Origin: Prevotella sp.
GTDB taxonomy: Bacteria; Bacteroidota; Bacteroidia; Bacteroidales; Bacteroidaceae
Reading direction: 5' to 3'
DNA length: 64,000 nt
Assembly: GCA_017619375.1 (NCBI GenBank)
Contig: JAFZSL010000051.1
Coordinates: 231,583 to 295,582 of the forward strand
Part shown: one piece after another, positions 59,986-64,000 of the stretch
Layout: every line of letters starts with the position of its first letter
Numbering within the stretch: the stretch's first letter is position 1
Translations under genes and position numbers: made by a program
Notes under the pieces: model-generated
Seen by the model: the letters and a program-made list of their open reading frames with translations, nothing else
Database searches by the model: none
What the model was told of the DNA's origin: nothing

Positions 59986-61572
59986 CTATCTCTCTTTCAC
60001 ATATTTGTGCAAGGTGGAGCGCACTGCGCCAAAGTCGGCATAGAGTTCCTTCACCATTCCCTCGATTTGTTCGCCAAGGCCGGCTTCATAGAGGTTGAGG
60101 CCGAAGACATCGGCACGACTGTACAACTTGCGGAGGCATGAGAAGTCTTGGTCTGGACGACCGACTTCCAACGGAGCCACGATAGCCTGGAGTTCGGAGA
60201 GCATGGGGTCGGGGGATGGCTCGAACGGCGTGCCGTCGTCCTTGATGCCCTTCAGGTAGCGGGCATAGCCGGCAAGGGTGAGCGGAATCAGTTGAAGGTT
60301 GCCCATGTCGAGATGGCGGGCCAAGTATTTCTTAATGGTCTCTCCAAAGCGGATGGGGAGTTTCTGGCTGGTGTCCATGGCGATGCGTTGGGGAGCGTCG
60401 GGCATGAACGGGTTGGGCAGACGGCGGTTGATCACAGCACCGATGAACTCGTATGGATTGAGCACGCCGGGGTCGGTGACCACGGGCATCGCCTCCATGT
60501 AGCCTATCTTCTGGATGAAACTGCGCAAGTCCTCGTCGGCCATCTCTGCAGAGATGAGTGTGTATCCCAACAGGCATCCGTAGATGGACATTGCCGTGTG
60601 GAGAGGATTGAGGCAGGTCGTCACCTTCATCGTCTCCACTTGGTCCACCGTCTCACGGGTGGTGTAGAGTGCGCCGCCAAGGTCGAGGGGAGGACGGCCG
60701 TTGGTGTAATTGTCCTCGATGACCAGGTACTGCACCTCTTCTGCATTGACAAACGGAGCGGTGAAGGTGTGCTTGGCGGTCTCGATGTACTGGTTGTCCT
60801 CGAAGCCATCGGCGGCAAGCATCTCTTTGACCTTCTCATGGGGGCGTGGGGTGATTTTGTCAATCATCGACCAGGGGAAGGTGATTTTCGTCTCGTCTTT
60901 CAGATAGTCGAGGAAGCCTGGCTCTACCAAGCCGTCGCCCACCCATTTCTCTGCATAGGCGAAGACACCGGCTTTCACCTTGTCGCCGTTGTGAGAGCAG
61001 TTGTCCATGCTCTGGACGGTGAGGGGAAGTTGCCCGGCCTTGTAGCGCTCCAAAAGGAGGGCTGTCACCTTGCCCATGGCGAGAACGGGGGTGAGACCAC
61101 GCTCCAGGTCGGCGGCGGCGACACCATAGCCTTTCTCAGTGATGGTGAAGGAAATCATCTGCAGGGAGGGGGTGCGGAATATTTCCTGAAGTCTGCTCCA
61201 GTCGTCATACTGATAGTCGGCTTTCAAGGCTTCGGTCACCGAGGCGATGACTTTCTTCTCGATGGTGCCGGTGGATTGAAGGCTGACAAGCAGTGACAGG
61301 TTGCCGTAGGGGGTGTAGGCCTTGTCGATGACCTCGAAGTCGAAGGTCTCAGCCACGATGACGCCGCGGTCGTATTGCCCGCTGTTGAGTGCGTCGTTGA
61401 GAATGGCGGCTGGGAAGGCACGGAAGATGTTGCCTCCGCCGAAATGTACCCATGTGGGTGCGTCGTGGGTCTTCTTGGCTACGGCCTTGATGTCGAATCG
61501 GGGAAGTTGGTAGCCTTTGGATTCCCATTCCTGGGCATTGAACGACCCGGAAAGAATGTCTGTAAGTTGCAT
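59986..61572 (-). CDS. uxuB: fructuronate reductase (mannonate oxidoreductase)
   Basis: The 528-aa protein belongs to the long-chain mannitol-dehydrogenase family. It should reduce D-fructuronate to D-mannonate in the glucuronate branch. The start WVHFGGGNIFRAFPA is the NAD-binding turn, and the stretch LNPLHTAMSIYGCLLGY is a family hallmark. It follows uxuA by 17 nt on the minus strand, which supports the fructuronate assignment over mannitol. It is convergent with SusD. Confidence 0.9.
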   Translation of the reverse strand: MQLTDILSGSFNAQEWESKGYQLPRFDIKAVAKKTHDAPTWVHFGGGNIFRAFPAAILNDALNSGQYDRGVIVAETFDFEVIDKAYTPYGNLSLLVSLQSTGTIEKKVIASVTEALKADYQYDDWSRLQEIFRTPSLQMISFTITEKGYGVAAADLERGLTPVLAMGKVTALLLERYKAGQLPLTVQSMDNCSHNGDKVKAGVFAYAEKWVGDGLVEPGFLDYLKDETKITFPWSMIDKITPRPHEKVKEMLAADGFEDNQYIETAKHTFTAPFVNAEEVQYLVIEDNYTNGRPPLDLGGALYTTRETVDQVETMKVTTCLNPLHTAMSIYGCLLGYTLISAEMADEDLRSFIQKIGYMEAMPVVTDPGVLNPYEFIGAVINRRLPNPFMPDAPQRIAMDTSQKLPIRFGETIKKYLARHLDMGNLQLIPLTLAGYARYLKGIKDDGTPFEPSPDPMLSELQAIVAPLEVGRPDQDFSCLRKLYSRADVFGLNLYEAGLGEQIEGMVKELYADFGAVRSTLHKYVKER

Positions 61573-61589
61573 GGTTGGTGTGTTTGGGG

Positions 61590-62828
61590 TTAGTCAAAGA
61601 AGCCAGGTTGTTGGTAAGGGATGCCCAACTCGCGGTCGACGGTGGCAAGGATGCCTTGCACCTGGCCAAGGGCGAACATGCGGCCGAGGAAACTGTAACC
61701 GGCGTTGTAGCCTCTTTCCTCGTCGCCCAACATGGTCATGCCATGGTCCACGCGCATGGGAAGGTCGGGGTTGGTTTGCTCGAAGATGCGTGACAGTTCG
61801 ATGATGTCGGCACGGCCGCCAAGATGGCTCGCCTCTGTGAAGTCGCCATTGGGGAAGATGTGGCAGGAGCGGAGATGGACGAAATGGGTGCGTGAAGCAA
61901 ACTTCCTGGCCATCTCCACCACATTGTTGTAGGCTCCTGCGCTGAGCGAACCGGCGCAGAACGTCAGGCCGTTGTGGGGATTGTCCACGGCGTTGAGGAA
62001 CCATTCGATGTCTTCCTCTGTACGTACGATGCGGGGAAGACCAAGGATTTCGATGGGTGGGTCGTCGGGATGGACGCACATGTTCATGCCGTATTCCTCA
62101 CAGGTGGGCATGATGACCTCGAGGAAATATTTCATGTTGGCGCGAAGCTGGGCCTTGTCAATGCCCTTGTAACGGTCGAGCAATTGGTGGAATAGTTCCA
62201 ACGGGTGCTCGTCGTCTTCCCTGAAGTTGCCGGAGACGAAACCTTGCGTCTTGATGACGATGTTCTCCACCAACTGGTGCTCTTGCTCAGGCGTCATCGT
62301 CTCATGAAGGGCGTCGGCCTCGGCAAGCACGTTGCGCTCGGAAGCGCTGGCAAGTTCCGGTGGGAACTGGAAGTTGGCCCATTCCTCGCGTGCTCCCTCA
62401 CGCTTCAGGATGTAGATGTCGAAATAGGCGAATTCGGCATAGGAGAAATAAAGGTTCGAGGAACCATTGGGATTCTCATGAAGAAGGTCGGTGCGAGCCC
62501 AGTCGAGGACAGGCATGAAATTGTAGCAGATGGTGTGGATGCCTTCGGCGGAAAGGTTGCGAAGGCTTTCCTTGTATACTTCTATCTGCTCGTCACGGTC
62601 AGGGCCGCCATACTTGATGGTTTCAACTACGGGGAGAGACTCAACGACGCTCCAGCGCATGCCGTGGCTCTCGATGTATTCGCGAAGGTCGCGAATCTTC
62701 TCACGGCTCCATACTTCACCAAGGGGAACGTCATGAAGGGCGGTGACTATGCCCTCAACGCCTATCTGGCGCAACATGGCAAGGGTGATCTTGTCTTTCT
62801 TGCCAAACCATCTCCAGGTTCTTTCCAT
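61590..62828 (-). CDS. uxuA: mannonate dehydratase
   Basis: The 412-aa TIM-barrel enzyme dehydrates D-mannonate to 2-keto-3-deoxygluconate. The start MERTWRWFGKKDKITLAMLR and the stretch GIVTALHDVPLGEVW are typical, as are MCVHPDDPPIEILGLPRIV, the metal-site HLRSCHIFPNGDFTEASHLG and DHGMTM. Length is normal. It is first of uxuA-uxuB. The start is 91 bp after the rpsA stop, with the rpsA terminator between. Confidence 0.95.
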   Translation of the reverse strand: MERTWRWFGKKDKITLAMLRQIGVEGIVTALHDVPLGEVWSREKIRDLREYIESHGMRWSVVESLPVVETIKYGGPDRDEQIEVYKESLRNLSAEGIHTICYNFMPVLDWARTDLLHENPNGSSNLYFSYAEFAYFDIYILKREGAREEWANFQFPPELASASERNVLAEADALHETMTPEQEHQLVENIVIKTQGFVSGNFREDDEHPLELFHQLLDRYKGIDKAQLRANMKYFLEVIMPTCEEYGMNMCVHPDDPPIEILGLPRIVRTEEDIEWFLNAVDNPHNGLTFCAGSLSAGAYNNVVEMARKFASRTHFVHLRSCHIFPNGDFTEASHLGGRADIIELSRIFEQTNPDLPMRVDHGMTMLGDEERGYNAGYSFLGRMFALGQVQGILATVDRELGIPYQQPGFFD

Positions 62829-62861
62829 TTTCGATTTGTTTTATAGTGTGTTTTTTTAAAA

Positions 62862-62888
62862 AGAGCCTGCCTTGTACAGGCAGGCTCT
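62862..62888 (-). terminator. terminator after rpsA
   Basis: An 11-bp perfect stem (AGAGCCTGCCT at 62862-62872, AGGCAGGCTCT at 62878-62888) with T run on the minus strand (plus-strand TTTTTTTAAAA before it). It separates rpsA from uxuA. Confidence 0.85.
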
Positions 62889-62919
62889 CCTTTATTTTTC
62901 TTTTCAAAGACGGGGAGGA

Positions 62920-64000
62920 TTATTCACCTTTCTCCATCTTTGCTTTCAAAGCTGCAAGAGCGTCGAGGTCGCCAAGGGTTGTGCCACCGGAAACATTGTT
63001 GATGGCTGGGCTCTCTTCCTTCTTGGGAGCGGTGTGACGAGCGCTGCGGGCCTTCTTCTCTTCCTTGTTCTCTTCGAACGTGCGGCTGTGAGAGAGGATG
63101 ATGCGCTTCGTGTCCTTCACAAACTCAATTACCTTGAATGGCAGTTCCTCACCTTGTACGGCTTGGCTTCCGTCCTCTTTCAGCAAGTGCTTCGGAGTGG
63201 CAAAGCCTTCGCCACCTTCGTTGAGGGCGATGACGGCACCCTTGTCCATGGACTCGGTGATCTTGCCGATGTGGATGGAACCGGGGGTGTAGATGGTCTC
63301 ATAGGTGTCCCAAGGATTGTCCTCAAGCTGCTTGTGGCCAAGGCTCAGACGACGGTTCTCCTTGTCTATCTCGAGCACCACGACTTCGATGGGGGCGCCA
63401 ACCTGTGTGAACTCTGAAGGATGCTTCACCTTCTTGGTCCAGGAGAGGTCGCTGATGTGAATCAGGCCGTCGACGCCTTCTTCCAACTCGACGAAAATAC
63501 CGAAGTTGGTGAAGTTGCGCACTTTGGCGGTGTGGCGTGAGCCAAGGGGATATCTCACCTCGATGGTCTCCCATGGGTCTTCCTTCAGCTGCTTGATACC
63601 AAGAGACATCTTGCGCTCGGCGCGGTCGAGGGTGAGAATCACGGCCTCCACCTCGTCACCAACGTGCATGAACTCCTGGGCGGAGCGCAGGTGCTGGCTC
63701 CAGCTCATCTCGGACACGTGGATAAGGCCTTCAACACCGGGGGCAATCTCTACAAATGCTCCGTAGTCGGCAATGACCACAACCTTGCCAGTGACATGGT
63801 CACCAACTTTCAGGTTCTCGTCAAGGGCATCCCATGGATGCGGGGTGAGTTGCTTCAAGCCAAGGGCGATGCGCTTCTTCTCGTCGTCGAAGTCGAGAAT
63901 GACAACGTTGATCTTCTGGTCCAGGGTAACAACCTCGTGAGGATCGCTCACGCGGCCCCAAGACAGGTCGGTGATGTGGATGAGTCCGTCAACACCGCCG
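62920..64000 (-). CDS. rpsA: 30S ribosomal protein S1, C-terminal part (cut by window edge)
   Basis: The frame is open to base 64000, so the 5' part is missing; an in-frame GTG at 63951 is not the true start because the S1 motif GGVDGLIHITDLSWG continues before it. At least three whole S1 domains and part of another are seen: VTGKVVVIADYGAFVEIAPGV, then HTAKVRNFTNFGIFVELEEG and a more divergent last one (GKITESMDKGAVIALNEGG). The tail is Lys/Glu- and Ala-rich (LGDLDALAALKAKMEKGE). S1 holds mRNA at the 30S subunit during initiation. Confidence 0.95.
   Translation of the reverse strand, partial: GGVDGLIHITDLSWGRVSDPHEVVTLDQKINVVILDFDDEKKRIALGLKQLTPHPWDALDENLKVGDHVTGKVVVIADYGAFVEIAPGVEGLIHVSEMSWSQHLRSAQEFMHVGDEVEAVILTLDRAERKMSLGIKQLKEDPWETIEVRYPLGSRHTAKVRNFTNFGIFVELEEGVDGLIHISDLSWTKKVKHPSEFTQVGAPIEVVVLEIDKENRRLSLGHKQLEDNPWDTYETIYTPGSIHIGKITESMDKGAVIALNEGGEGFATPKHLLKEDGSQAVQGEELPFKVIEFVKDTKRIILSHSRTFEENKEEKKARSARHTAPKKEESPAINNVSGGTTLGDLDALAALKAKMEKGE

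Noticed and set aside
53057-62828. Complete polysaccharide utilisation locus
   Set aside because: SusCD and uronate enzymes are present, but no glycoside hydrolase, lyase, sulfatase or sensor-regulator lies in the group, so I call it only a partial or minimal locus.

Overview
The window looks like a chromosome segment of a Bacteroidota species, most probably Prevotellaceae (Prevotella or a close relative). Four things support this. There is a SusC/SusD pair. Many secreted proteins and lipoproteins belong to Bacteroidales-only DUF families (DUF4230, DUF4348, DUF4738, DUF4834, DUF4890). Two secreted proteins end in a VYDLQGR...GVYIINGKKVVI-type domain. Nearly every promoter-like site has the Bacteroidota form, a TAnnTTTG -7 box, often with a TTTG -33 box about 19-20 nt upstream. 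I see no phage, insertion sequence, CRISPR array or rRNA. One tRNA (Cys) is present.

Layout. 1-3.5 kb (minus): start of a polysaccharide deacetylase and a large DUF2723 membrane protein, behind a duplicated promoter-like repeat. 3.8-8.9 kb (plus): an unrecognised secreted protein, a secreted protein with a possible cohesin-like N-domain, a Gly-rich micro-protein, a beta-helix lipoprotein and cytidine deaminase. 8.9-12.4 kb (minus): TPR protein, M64 peptidase, a short FolK, a 400-bp repeat-filled gap and a MaoC-type hydratase. 12.7-16.8 kb (plus): fabD, a GH13 amylase and a second sorting-domain protein. 17.1-18.1 kb (minus): pheS. 18.2-22.5 kb (plus): DUF4348 lipoprotein, murB, PhnP-like hydrolase, small membrane protein, membrane-anchored AAA+ ATPase.

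22.6-31.1 kb (minus, read right to left): yidC, S9 peptidase, two related MFS transporters, and a coiled-coil protein built on eight 29-residue repeats. 31.4-34.4 kb (plus): a small secreted protein and a 772-aa protein whose ends resemble RNA-polymerase-associated domains (alpha-CTD-like and HARE/delta-like). 34.6-36.8 kb (minus): fhs, tRNA-Cys and a FeoB-associated-type small protein. 37-38.9 kb: GH5 cellulase with a dockerin-like module. 39-40.7 kb (minus): DUF4834, pssA, psd. 40.9-47.7 kb (plus): dnaE, trxA and a GH95 fucosidase. 47.8-51.4 kb (minus): two DUF4230 proteins, an AGCS symporter and an MBL-fold lipoprotein. 51.6-53 kb (plus): DUF4890 and DUF4738 proteins.

53-62.8 kb is a sugar-acid region: SusC/SusD on the plus strand lies between uxaB on one side and uxuA-uxuB on the other (both minus). 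This fits import of uronate-containing oligosaccharides and their breakdown by the isomerase pathway. The window ends inside rpsA (minus). Together with the amylase, GH5 and GH95 genes, the segment suggests a glycan-degrading gut or rumen anaerobe. The observations most worth following up are the dispersed promoter-bearing repeats, the 772-aa RNA-polymerase-like protein, the possible cohesin/dockerin modules, the micro-protein, and the repeat-filled intergenic regions.
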